In this document: piece by piece, positions 11,862 through 22,712 of the stretch
Layout of the letters: each line of letters starts with the position of its first letter
Position numbering within the stretch: the stretch's first letter is position 1
From: Oscheius tipulae
Taxonomy: Eukaryota > Nematoda > Chromadorea > Rhabditida > Rhabditidae
Direction of reading: 5' to 3'
Assembly: GCA_037178975.1 (NCBI GenBank)
Contig: JASJZH010000002.1
Coordinates: forward strand, 682,001-746,000
DNA: 64,000 nt
Translations under genes and position numbers: made by a program
Notes under the pieces: generated by a model
The model's database searches: none
Seen by the model: the letters and a program-made list of their open reading frames with translations, nothing else
What the model was told of the DNA's origin: nothing

Positions 11862-12813
11862 GCTCCCCAAAACCAACTGCTTTTTTCCGAAATTGTGTAT
11901 ATTCCTGCCTGAATTTGTTGCGAAAATGACCCTAGTCCCTCTCATCCCGAACGTGTCTCTCATTACCACCTAGTAACAACGACAGCCTCATTTTCCTCAG
12001 CAGCATTTAGATGTTTTCCTCGTATTTATTGTCGGGTTTCCTTTTGTAAGTAAAGTTTAGACACCTTCTAGTCGTCTCGTTATTTTACAAGCTTTGGATA
12101 TGCACTGTAGCAAATTTTGGCTTCATTTTTCGATCTCTTTCGTGTAAAAAAGTTTTGTTCAAAAATAGTCCACCTATTTTCATGACGGGACCCTTTGCTT
12201 TAGTTTAGCACGGCAGGAATCACAAACCTGGCTGAGTTGCTGACCAAAGGCGCGCGCTGTTTACAATCCAGGCCTGGCCTAGTCTGGCCGGCCAAGTCAA
12301 GGGCGGTATCTGCGAGCACACCTGGCCAAAGCCCACTCTGGCTTGAACGGGCTTGAACTGTCACGAAAACCGATCGGCTACAGTAGTGAGATCAAATTTT
12401 TGGACAAACAATCTGCTCTCCGTCAGTCTATACGTTGGTGTTGTGGTGAAGCCCTCTCTTTCGGCCCGAGCAACCGAGGTTCGAGTCCGCTCGGCGGTCT
12501 ATCTCGATTTTTTGTCCTGTGGGGGTCAGATTGTCCCTCATGCCACTTCTGACTATTTTTGTTCGAGCGTCTATGTCTAAAGTCATCTGTCTGTGGCCTA
12601 TTGTAGACTAATTGTATAGACGGGAAGAACCAGATGTTCATTCCCGCCCGAGGTCTAATTATTTGTAAAGTACCATTTTGTAGTTTTTCTTAAGCTGAGT
12701 AAAAATATTCGATAATACTTACTGGTTTCCGGGCTCAAAAAATGTCTACAGCGCTTCAAACTTTCAGTGAAACAGTTGGTATATTGGTAGGCGACGCCAC
12801 TCTTGAACAGTGA
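11862..12813. other. 3' flank of ANKRD13C and intergenic DNA
   Basis: It holds the presumed 3' UTR, a GC-rich patch of repeated CTGGCC words near 12270-12320 similar to the ends of the 1980-2342 foldback, and the tRNA-like sequence at 12428. No gene was seen. Confidence 0.4.
12428..12505 (+). repeat. tRNA-like (SINE-type) sequence
   Basis: TTGGTGTTGTGGTGAAGCC resembles an A box and, about 40 nt on, GAGGTTCGAGTCC resembles a B box. The acceptor stem does not close and T-arm pairing is poor, so this is a tRNA-derived repeat or decayed tRNA gene. Confidence 0.3.
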
Positions 12814-13031
12814 AAGTTACGACGATTCTGTGAGGCCAGACTCCCGCCGGAATTTCCTGTCCGAGTTGGTAGGTATACTACAGTTTTTTTTTGTAATTTT
12901 CCTTATTTTCATATTTTTGGTGACAAGGCTGACTATCACCCCCCTCTTGTTACAAAATATCTAGGAAATCTCAAAATTCTCACGTTAGGACCCTTTCCCA
13001 TGCTTTTTTCATCTCAAAAAAGCTTTTTCTT
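12814..13031 (+). pseudogene. Duplicated piece of ANKRD13C (partial exon plus intron)
   Basis: This is a copy of 11009-11225 lying 950 bp downstream of the ANKRD13C stop in the same orientation. It retains 55 nt of coding sequence ([17 protein letters not shown]-like), the splice donor and 160 nt of intron, then stops. Because intron is included it is a DNA-level duplication, not a retrocopy. It ends 220 bp before hyccin. Confidence 0.75.
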
Positions 13032-13250
13032 CGGTGCTATCTGCTCCTTTCCTCGCCGACCCTCACTCCCACTCTCCCAATTTGTTGTCTAAGTTGTCAG
13101 CGCGCTGTTTACGCCTTATTGCGCCGACAGGGGGACTGCTTTTCAGTTCTGAAAATATCGCAAAAAGGTTTTCCACATCGATGCAGCCATCTCAACTTGT
13201 TTTTCTCCCTCTTTTCCACTATTTTCTCCTCAATAAATTGGTATTTTCAG

Positions 13251-13262
13251 ATGCCTAAATGA
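13251..13262 (+). promoter_or_regulatory. Three-codon uORF overlapping the hyccin start
   Basis: Directly after the TTTTCAG acceptor (ending 13250) the sequence reads ATGCCTAAATGA. The upstream ATG makes a three-codon frame whose TGA overlaps the hyccin ATG in an ATGA arrangement. Confidence 0.5.
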
Positions 13263-16200
13263 ATTCAGAGCAGATTCAAGACTTTCTGGCAGATTTGGCG
13301 CAGAGTTCGGCCCGAGAGAAGGTATTTCCAGTCAATTTTGGTCCATAAATTGAGTTTTGAGATCAAAGATGACGTCGAGGGCACTCGAAAATTCATTGCC
13401 AAAACCTTCAGAGACTCCTCAATCTGCATACAGTACATTGTGAACAACTACACCGATATTGACCTCGTTCAGCCGATTACAGCACAGCTACTGGCCCTAT
13501 ACTATAAAGGAGGTACTCATTTTTCACCTTTTTGGTCTATCGAAAAGCTCCCAGGCGCGCAGAGATTCTACAGCATCCAGTACATTCCCTGCATGATTGG
13601 CTGCTACCTGCAGGCCGTCTCGAAGAAGCAGTACAAGAGTGTGGCCATGTTCGAGACGTTCTTTCTGGCTGTCTACAACGAGGAGGTCATGGCCGGTGTG
13701 CCTGGAAATGAGATGACCACCAAGAAGGTCGGTTCATGTTGGTTAAAAACCGTTGAAAGTAGAAAGTCTATGAAGATGATGGCGTAATTTCATGTTTTTT
13801 CGTCGGTTTTTTTATTCATCTTGGGCTCATTTCCAGTGAAAAAGGATCCCGCGAACAATCTTAATGGACTGCGTCCTCGTCTGAACAGACTAGCACCATA
13901 TCCTTCGATTTTCATGGGTGTTCGTCAACTTTTTCGGCTTTAACATCACTTTACGTAAATTTATGCGCTCCATTTTCAGATAGAGGAGATCCGAATACCC
14001 TCGATCCGCTTCCCGAGCATCTACCACGATCCGATGAAAATCAACGCTCTGCCCGAGATTACGACTCTCCGCCCCGGGGGCACACCTTCCATCCTCACCT
14101 CGGTCCGAATCGGTCCCTATCCGACGTTCGAAGAGGTCACATCCGAGTCTAAATTCATCATCTTGACCCGACTGGTCAAAACGGTTAGTTCTCTTCGCTC
14201 AAATGCCGTAAAAATCAAGTGTTTCAGGTAAACAGCTGCATCTGCGTGATAGCTTCCGAGTCCCTGCCGCGTTTTATCTGCCTCACGGCGATAGCGGCCG
14301 CCCTCAGTGGCTTCTCCTTCCCAGAAACGAGTCTACGGGCCCGAGTTCTGCAGAATGACCTCTCACAGGAAGTCCTAGAGGATTTTTCGAAGTAGTAATT
14401 CCTCTTTTTCGCCATAAAATTTGCGTTTAGGAAGCCCCGACAACATGTGAACGGTAGCCTGCTTAAGGAATTGCTCTCTGGCGTCTATGTCTCACTCTAC
14501 AACGGTGTTCCCGATCTGGCTTTGAGGGCAATAGACGCGATTCATCAACGAGCCAACTACGAGATGATGGTCGAGGTCATCTTGGTCACCAACGCGATCA
14601 GGAACTCGTTACTGGAGAATCCGTTGTCGAAGGAGAAGAGAGAGGAGCTAATGTGGTCGAGGAACTACCAGAAGGTGGGTAATGCCTATTGGGTATTTAC
14701 ATAAGGTATTATTCGACAGTATCGGTCGTCCAGTTCTGGTAAGAAAAGTAGCAAAATATATCCTACAGTACTGTTTGGAAACTTATAAAAAACGAAAGTC
14801 TACTTGGATTGATCAAATAAGCCACTTGATCGTTTTCTAAGGCTACAAAATACCAGAGAAAAAATAATATGGGTCATTCGACCCCAAATCTTCTTAAAAC
14901 CAATTTTATTAGACGGTAAATTTCACAGTAAATTAGGAATGACTTTGGGAAAGTACAGCTGATTTGAATGTAAAAGTCATTAACTTCAGTCCGGACAGGC
15001 ATTGCTTCAGGTGGGGGTAGCTAGAAGCACTCTAACAGATGTGAACGTCATCTTCTCACGGTCAAATTTGGACAGTAGACATTGATATTCGTAATTTGGC
15101 CGGATATAAGTAGCAGAAATTAAGCAAGTGTTGCCGTCAGTTTAATAAAAGAACATAATTTTAATTGCGCGCACATATTTTTCTTGGCTACGTATCGAAA
15201 ATTTACAGGTCCCATTTAGAACCCCTTTTTTGCAGGATCTCCGCCGAAAAGACCTCGTAACCAACGCCTCTTTACGAATCAAGCGAATGCCCGAAGATAT
15301 TCCCGTCCTGCAGGAGGACAAAGAGAAAGGAACGAAGGAGAAGATCGAGGAGCTCGTCGAGGAAGGAATAGACCATTTGCAGGATCTGAAACGGCGAGTC
15401 ACGGCCATAACTCTGCATCCGAAGACACATCGACGTCGGAAGAGTACAGACCACGATCAGGTAGCCATTTTGACAGTACTATAACAGGCGCCCCGACTTG
15501 ATTTGAGGCACTATTGCGTGCTTCACGAAATTTTTTGCATTTTTCTACGATTATCACCCATTTTTTAGGAGTGTAAAAAATTGTGTTTAATCGGATTAGC
15601 GACTCACGATTATCCTAGTAACGTCTGTTCCAACACGAATATTACTCGAAAAAGGGAAATTAGTGTAAAACAGAAATGTGTCATTGTTGGTTGGGTTACA
15701 TATTTTTGACGTCCAAATAGACGAATCAGCTGAAGATCTCTGTGTGGAGTCGGTTAAACACATGTACAGCCCTACAGGGATGATAACGGTAGAAAAGTGC
15801 AAAAATGCAATTTTTGTTCAGTACGCAGTACTGCGTCACATCAAGTCGGGCGCCTTTTGTAGTACTACCGCCATTTTTGTGAATTTTTGTACCATAGAAA
15901 AGTTCAGATTGAGCTGCAGACGATCAACGAGGAAAGACCAACTATGGTACAGATTCCCCAGGAGGAAAACGGCCACGAGAAGAAGGAAAACGCGGAAGTC
16001 AATGGGAATGCGGCGGCACACTCGCCGAGGATAGGAGCAGGCGGGGATTGGCCCAATGGGGCTGAGGTAAATTTGAATTCTTCTTTTTCAATAGTTCGGA
16101 TTTAGAGCCACTTTTCTTCTAGAAAGAGTTACAAGAGTAGAGGCTCAAGTAATTTATTTAGTCTATAGTGGGTAGGTCCTGTAATTGAGGCTTAGGCTAT

Positions 16201-16922
16201 AAAATGAGCATTTAGGGAAACTTGCTAGTATTCAGAAATACTGACATTTTTATAGGTTATCGACTAATTTTTAAGAGTTAACTTCGAATAATTACGCCTA
16301 TAACATAGCTCTCTGTAAAAACGGTGAAACTCACAGATGTCCAATCGTTTTTTTGGTAATAAAGCCATTTCATAGAGATCCCTGAGAAGTCAGTCTTTTC
16401 GACAAAACATTCGCAAAAAGGTGGCCTAAAATTAGCTACACATAGAGGCATAGAGTAATCTTAAACTTTAGACCTGTGTGTCATTTGGACTCTCTTTTAC
16501 CTTGCTATTCGCATGTACTTTTGCTGTTCCGAGAAAAAAATTGCTAGTCCTAAACATCTCTCATTCTTTTCAAGCCAGGAAAACTTTTCCAGCCGTTCCA
16601 AACTCCTCCCTTCCTGTTAGTTTTTCACGAAATGTTCTCCCCTTACAGCTCCCGAAATCCTGCTAAAAACATGAGTGAAACTGTCAAATGACTTCCAGCC
16701 ATGGCGACACCCTGTTTTGTATTTTAAACCGTGTCATTCCTTCCCCCTATTGTTTCAAAACCACTGCGCTGCTTCAAAAAGGTCATGTTTCAGCCAGAAA
16801 ACGAGGGCAATAAGCGTCGTCGTTCGTCGGCGGATCTCTCGGAAAAGGGCGCTTTCTCCATCGGCGGCCTGCGACACATGGACAGCGGCAGCAGCACCCA
16901 GCGAAGTCTCGACTACTCTTGA
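13259..16922 (+). CDS. hycc: Hyccin (FAM126) family protein
   Basis: The protein has 503 residues in nine exons: 13259-13321, 13362-13512, 13555-13727, 13980-14183, 14228-14391, 14431-14674, 15236-15460, 15908-16066 and 16794-16922. All phases are consistent. The N-terminus (SEQIQDFLADLA), IPSIRFPSIYHDPMK, IGPYPTFEEVTSESKFIILTRL and SGVYVSLYNGVPDLALRAID match the hyccin domain. The tail (last three exons) is charged and variable, as in the family. Hyccin joins TTC7 and EFR3 to hold PI4-kinase III alpha at the plasma membrane. The start follows a TTTTCAG acceptor by 8 nt. The acceptor before 13362 is TTTTGAG, which is unusual, and the donor after 13727 is GTCGGT. The 42-nt second intron is a multiple of three without a stop. 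Intron 7 holds a MITE. The family assignment is firm. Confidence 0.9.
15475..15868. mobile_element. MITE with AGTACTA...GGCGCCC inverted ends in hyccin intron
   Basis: The left end AGTACTATAACAGGCGCCCC then GACTTGAT mirrors the right end ATCAAGTCGGGCGCC then TTTTGTAGTACT. Similarity continues inward for about 70 nt (TTTTTGCATTTTTCTAC). It is about 394 bp, non-coding, in the intron between 15460 and 15908. Confidence 0.65.
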
Positions 16923-17765
16923 GGTTTTTCTTCAATTCCCCTTGGATGTTCATAATTTATTTATTTTGTTGTATAATATATTTCCTGTTCATCCGACTGT
17001 ACCGAAATTTAATTTTTCTGGTGCTTTAGCCCCCGCAGTCTTGTAGTTTTTCTATGCGCAAATTGTGGTCTTTCCCTCCCAGAAATCCCGAGAATGTAGT
17101 GAGAATAATAAGGCTGTGATAGAGCTCAAGAGAAATGTCAACTTTTTTTAAATGTTTATATAAACTATTACAGTACATTTAGGTGTGTCTGACAGGGTTG
17201 AAAAAAATGGTATTAGTTGGGAGGATACGGACAACTATTCAAGAAACGCGGAAATTCAGCAAGTCGACAATTCGGTGGTTGACCATTTGCTTAGTGCTAG
17301 CAACGAGATATGGCAGATTCACATCAGGCGAGAGATTAGCTGCGAAACAGTAGGTTTCGAACTTTCAAACTTTAGGGCGAATTTTGTGAAGTTCGTTGTA
17401 AGGCTGACCAATATATCAGTAGACAACACTGATCAGGAAGTGACTCTTCGGTTGCTATCAATTTTAAATTGTGCGCGCGTCTCTATGTGTCTGTCTGTCT
17501 AAAGTCATCTGTACATAGACACTTCGCTCCTCTGCGTTAGCTCTCTCTCCCGCTTGGTTTTGCTGAAAGACGCCAGCACGTGCGCCACATGCATCTAGGG
17601 TTAGATTTCGCTTTTGCAACGGCAGTTCGACTGGAGAGAAAGGTGCGGGACGGATTGAGAGCGAAAGACCGGATCAGGTTGACAAAAGATGATAGTAAAA
17701 GACATAATTCAAAGAAATGTCGTTATAACTTATTTAAGCCCGTAGGGACGATAACTAGACTTGAC
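16923..17765. other. Intergenic, hyccin 3' flank
   Basis: AT-rich, with open frames of about 100 codons at 17185 and 17580 that lack splice or family support. A 30-nt motif (GTCTAAAGTCATCTGT) near 17500 also occurs at 12575. The 3' ends of hyccin and the kinase gene face each other here. Confidence 0.4.
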
Positions 17766-20700
17766 TTAGGCTTCAAAAAAAAGGGATACTTCAAAAAAAT
17801 TATAACTGTCCTCCCATGGAAAGCCATCTTCACATCGGGAGTTCAAGACATCACTGAGATTTTTTCTGTCCTCGTCAAACTTTTGAACTATTTCTAGAAA
17901 AGTGGGTCTTTTATCCGGATCGCTGTTCCAGCACCTGAAAAAATTATATTAACGACTGTAACTATGTCTCAATTTCTTCTTTGCTACACAAGACCCTCAC
18001 AATTCAATGAGCCGGTCCTGAGCAGTTAGATGGTCTCCTAATGTTCCCAATTTGGGCCGAAAAGGCGTCGCATTTGCAGTTCCTATTATTCTATGAAGAA
18101 GTGAAAATGAACTATCCTCTTCTTTTTCAAACGGTTTTCTGAAAATTGACGCTGCGATTAAAAAGCTTCCCGACGGCAAATAGGGTCAAACGGTTCTGTT
18201 CTAGTTTAACCGGTCTTAAGAAGATAATGCGGTCTTAAAAATAACCCATAACCGAAGACACGATATTTGAGCTTGGACATGTTCTGCACAGTTGTAGACG
18301 AGACGGAAAACAACAGCTTTGCAGAAAATAGCGAAACGTGACGATAAAACCTTGATATTCTTTATAATTTTTAGTCCGGTCTATTTTTTCTTGAGACCGG
18401 TTACTCTAGAATAGGACCTGTTTAAATCACATACTGCTTGTAGTAGATAAAGTAGAGAGTCATTGCATAACTATAAACATCTACCGAGAAGCTGTAATCA
18501 GAGTTTATAAAAACTTCTGGGGCCGCGTATCCCGGAGTTCCAAGACTGAAAAGAGTTTTGTCCTTTCAGATTCTGTTAGAACATTCAAAACAGTAACTAT
18601 CCGCAAGCTGTTATAAAACTTACGCCATAGTATGGGTGTGATCTTTTCTCTTTACTAGTCCGAAATCACTGATCTTTGCTACCAGAAGGTCCCGGCTGAG
18701 AAGAACATTGCTCGGGTTCAAGTCACGATGCATCATTCCTTCACGATGTATGAAACAGAAACCTTTGGCTATTTGCTTGGCCCAGCCGTTCAGAACCTCA
18801 ATTGGTTGGGGCTGGTCATACCGCGGATCTAAATTAGATGTACAGGACGGGATTACTTCAAGTGTACATTCGAGCAGAGACCCTCCATGCATATACTCCA
18901 TGAGTATGCCAAGGGGTGTTTCCTAATCTTCATTGTAGACTGCCCCAAAAAACTGGACAATGTTTGGATGTGGGGGAATCTAAGTGTGCGACTTTGACCT
19001 ATCCTTGCCCTGCAAAACACTTACAGATAGGTGGGCGACAAGTTCCCGTGAAAATTGAACTGCCGCAGATGATCTCGCTCCTACTTCACAGCGCGGGTTC
19101 GCGATTTTGAGCACAATTTTCCTCAAAGATCGTAATTGACTGAACGCGATTCTCACTTACCCTAAAAGATTCACTTCGGCTACATAACATTTAGAAAAGT
19201 AGTTGACCTTGAAGTATTTGGAAAACTTCAGCTCGCTCATACGATATGAAACAAGACGGTGTGATTTATCCTGAATATGTATAACCTTCTTTGGTAATAC
19301 TTCGGAAGGCACCACCCTTCATTCAAACTTTTAACGCGAACTTCCCGAATTGCTGTGAATTATGCTTATTGGTTTTTCCTACCCTTTTCGAAGTTTCTAA
19401 CTATGCTTGTCGAACTCGACCTATGGAGAAACCCTCTAGAAAATGAACCGAGCCGAAAACCAGCGATAATAGGCGGCTATTCTCTCATACGCATATTTCT
19501 GCTATGTTTTGAGCAGTTTCTCTTACCAGGGGGTTAAAAAAACGTTGGGAACAAAAAACATAGTTAGAAATATAAAAGATGGTCCTAAAATACCATAGAA
19601 CTCGATTGGATATGAATCGGGAAGTTCGCGTCAAAAATTTGAATAAAGGGTAGTGCCTGCCGAAGTATTACCAAAGAAGGTTGAACATATTTAAAACGTA
19701 CCTTGATTGCTTTCGCCACAGATTCTATGGGTTTGAGGGGTTCTTCATCGCTCTAAAAGCAATCTGAACCTTAAAATTGGGAGAAACTTACGAGAAAATC
19801 GTCGGTACCATAGCAGGGCAGATCGCTATACGTTTCGTCCTCTAATTTTTCTACAATTTGAACCAATTTGTCATCCGGTTCAAGGAAACTTTTGTCGCAA
19901 ATGTTTTCTTTCACTAGCTTATCGAAGTAGTCTCGTAGTCGCCTCATAGAAGGTCTTTTCTCTGTGTCTTTTTCCAGCATTCTGTCTACGGCAGCTCTGA
20001 GAGATTTGTCGCTGATCTCTTTGCTCCAATCCCAACATCTGTTCTTCCAGTCCACTTCAACGCTGTAAGGAACAGTTATATCCTCCACGCTTATCATAAT
20101 GACTACGATCTCTGCCTCTGACCCATCAGTCGCCCGAGTATATTTACTAGCCTGACCTCTGTTTGGTAGCTGTGACGAATATGGTGATCCCAAGAGAGTA
20201 AACGTCAGCCGAAATGGTATAGTTACTGCTTCCGTCAGCCACTTCAGGAGCCATAAATGGAAAGGTTCCCATTCTAAATGACGCAAGCTTCATGCTTTGC
20301 TACTTTTTATTCACGTTGTCATTTCTGCTCTTGAATCCGCTCGAGAAACGCCGAAATCGATCACTTTGACTATGGACGTTTTCTCATCCAGCAGCACACT
20401 AGATATGCCTTCTAGATTTTGATATCACAATTTCACTCACTTATGGGGTTTGACGTCCCTGTGTATGTGACCCATCTCATGCATAGCTGCCAAAGCCGAG
20501 CAGACTTGATAGAACCAACTGTACATTTTGCGAGACCCATAAGTTTTTTTGATGACTGGAAGTTCGTATTGATAAAAGACGTGGGTATCAAAAAAAAGGC
20601 CAAATGGGTTATGCTTTTGCTTCCCCTGCGGGAGAGGCAAAGTTAATCCGCCCGGTTGACAGAGGTACAATGGTCTAGCATTGAATTACCTTGCGACAAG

Positions 20701-21016
20701 TTGTAACTCATGAGCTCCATCACAATTCCTTTTTCTCCCGGACCTCGAAATCTACCGTAAACTTGAATAACATTTGGGTGATGCTGCAGCTACAAAAGAC
20801 GCATTGGGAATGCTGTTGATTGTGAAAGCTTGCCTTTTGAAGATACATAAGTTCATTCTCTAAAATGCCGCCGAAGTCGAGCTTGACTGCAACAGGCCTA
20901 AAAAAGGAAACTGTCGTCTGTGTGTTAAGTACTCACCCTAACTTTTTGTGTGTTACTTTGATAACAACTGAATAGTTAGTACGTCCAATGACGTTTAAGT
21001 AATTGTTAGAAGACAT
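17766..21016 (-). CDS. Tandem double-kinase protein with internal amber codon
   Basis: Fourteen exons, all in phase. Kinase 1 (21016-19702): 21016-20937, 20897-20834, 20789-20690, 20555-20441, 20398-20315, 20273-20148, 20089-19792, 19752-19702. It has PVAVKLD (Lys 32), HHPNVIQVYG, HIHRDVKPHN, VIDFGVSRA, TMGTFPFMAPEV and KRPSM, so it looks active and TKL/MLK-like. Kinase 2 (19270-17766): 19270-19161, 19121-19025, 18979-18624, 18545-18435, 18138-18001, 17934-17766, with IVLKIAN, HPNIVQFFG, MMHRDLNPSNVLL, ISDFGLVK, GTPGYAAPEV and DKRPTF. Its glycine loop is poor and the catalytic-loop Lys is Asn, as in LIM kinases. An in-frame TAG stands at 18923-18925 (codon 394). Exon 8 ends in a good donor and joins exon 9 in phase across a MITE-bearing intron, favouring one gene. 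Two separate genes, the second starting at MSELKFSKYF, is the alternative. Intron 2 is GC-AG. Confidence 0.75.
18281..18327 (+). repeat. 13-nt-loop hairpin, copy 2
   Basis: The left arm GTTCTGCACAGTTGTAG and right arm CAACAGCTTTGCAGAAA enclose a 13-nt loop. It lies inside an intron of the second kinase domain. Confidence 0.55.
19275..19697. mobile_element. Foldback MITE (TTTGGTAATA family) in kinase intron
   Basis: The ends ATATGT-AACCTTCTTTGGTA then ATACTTCGGAAGGC mirror GCCTGCCGAAGTAT then TACCAAAGAAGGTT. Inner blocks also mirror each other (GGGAAGTTCGCGT, ATAGTTAGAAA, CATAG-ACTCGA). It fills most of the intron that joins the two kinase domains. Confidence 0.65.
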
Positions 21017-21313
21017 TGGCAATAAAACCGAAAAGCTGATTGTTGAATGATTGTTGTAACTCAGTTGACGCAGTCAAACGTGTTGAAGAAATGTAACAAA
21101 GATACTGCGATGGTTTGGAAGCAGAAGAGTCCGATAAGAAAAGGCAAACAGGCTGTACTGGGATGAATCAATGAGCAGATGTTGTACAGTGAATTATGTG
21201 CCGTTATGAGTTACATTCAAACATGCTCCCCTTCTCTCTGTCTCTCCCCGTCTCCCTGTCTTTCTTTCTCTCTGTCTCTCTGTGTACAAGTCCATTCTGA
21301 TCTGTAAGTTCTT

Positions 21314-21677
21314 TCAGCCAGTGGCTGACAGGACGAGTGAGATGAGTCCCTTGAGCCTGTTCTTCTGCGAAAATTGAGTACCATACCGTAAAGTCTTCAG
21401 AATCACCTGGAAGAGCATAGATGTCTTTAGGATAGGGAGAGTGTAGAACATCGTTTACACCTGTATTTCCAGGTCCTGAATCTTCTTGTTAGCCTCGATC
21501 TGGTAGTAGAAGAAGGCTACGGCGATTATGAGAGGATCGAGATGAAGAGCTAAAAGTTTCAAGAACTTTAAATGTCCATTAGTAGACCTACTGTCTTGCT
21601 GAAACCGGGACTGATTGGCTTTTCCTGTCCAGCTCCATTGACTGGGACAGTACCTTCTTATTGACTAACACCACCAT
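21314..21677 (-). CDS. Small membrane protein (about 64 residues)
   Basis: Minus-strand exons of about 21677-21654, 21600-21459 and 21362-21314 (short introns of 54 and about 96 nt) give MVVLVNKK, then a hydrophobic run (LKLLALHLDPLIIAVAFFYY), then a charged helix (QIEANKKIQDLEIQKNRLKG) and a stop. A TTGTAG acceptor lies 8 nt before the ATG. It looks like a single-pass or monotopic small protein with a short coiled-coil-like segment. I do not recognise it; the exon calls are moderate, and the 3' exon could differ. Confidence 0.4.
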
Positions 21678-22690
21678 TAGTTTGTCTACAATTTTTCATT
21701 TACGGATTATCGTCGCTGTGATCGGAAGTCTGTGGTCGGACCTCTTGAGGCAGACAAATTCTTTTTAGAGAGCTCTGTCGGGTTCACCGTACCCCCTGGT
21801 TCTCCGTCTCTCTGACCTTCTTCATGGTCCTGAAAAAACAGGTATGTTTTCTACTGCCTGTTGTCAGAAACCAAGAGACAGAGAGGAAGAGAGACAAAGA
21901 GATAGAGACAGAGTTTAACAGCTGACAACTGCCCTTTGACTCATTGGCAAAGCTCCGGAACTGTCTCGTCCCAATTGGCCTTGACATACTCAACTTTCGG
22001 AAAAGCGAAGGAGAGAGAATCAGTGTCAGGCGGGAAGGAGGGGCGCGGTCTATGACCCTCCTAGACCCCCAGCGGCTATCAGCCAGCTATCAGACTGAGA
22101 AGCCAGCTTATCAGCCACCGGATTTCGGCTTGTTTCAATCCAGAGAGACCAGAATTTGTTTTGGATTTAATCTCGTCCCTTCCTTGTCTCTGTGTCTCTC
22201 TCTCTCTCTAAACTAAACAGATGTTAACGGGAGGTCGTTTAGCACAAATTTTATGGGCCGCGCCGTCTTTTTGCCAAGAAATTAATAGGATTGTATTGAG
22301 AGATTGAGTTCTAAGATTGGTTTAGTAGCATGCTAAGCGGGATAAACTCCACCAGCTCGGAACTTTTCTTACTGTGTCTCTGTATTTCTCCGCTTTTCTG
22401 TTTGTCTAACTCCCTGTCTCTCTGCCTCTCTCAGTCTCCGATTCACTTTTTTTTTGAGACAACCGATGGTCATCTGTTTCATTAACTGACACGCTTTGAA
22501 CTTTTTGTCTGCCACCTTCCTAGGCCAAGGTCTCGACCCATGTTGGCTTTTTCTCCCTTACTCATATCTCAGCCTCGCACATTCCACTCGCTGTCAGTTT
22601 TTCGCTGGGGCCTCCCCTTGTGAGTTTCATGGCTAATGCGATAGGGCTGTCGCCCTAGTTCCTGTCGCGCACCTTCTAGGATTTTTGCAG
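21678..22690. other. Intergenic with CT-rich arrays
   Basis: Degenerate TCTCTGTC/GAGACAGA tracts (22185-22215, 22370-22440) and an acceptor-like TTTTTTCAG (minus strand) near 21840 with a short frame MKKVRETENQG. No convincing gene. Confidence 0.4.
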
Positions 22691-22712
22691 GGCGACTGTG
22701 AGAAACACAAAC

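Noticed and set aside
12813-13040. Second ANKRD13-like gene
   Set aside because: Only part of one exon plus intron is present; it is a partial duplication of 11009-11225.
19275-19697. MITE as a boundary proving two separate kinase genes
   Set aside because: The insertion sits between a good donor and a good acceptor in matching phase, so it is compatible with an intron; it does not decide the matter.
7861-21016. Operon of ANKRD13C and hyccin
   Set aside because: The spacing is 1.4 kb, filled with repeats, and each gene has its own acceptor; the classic 100-bp operon gap is absent.
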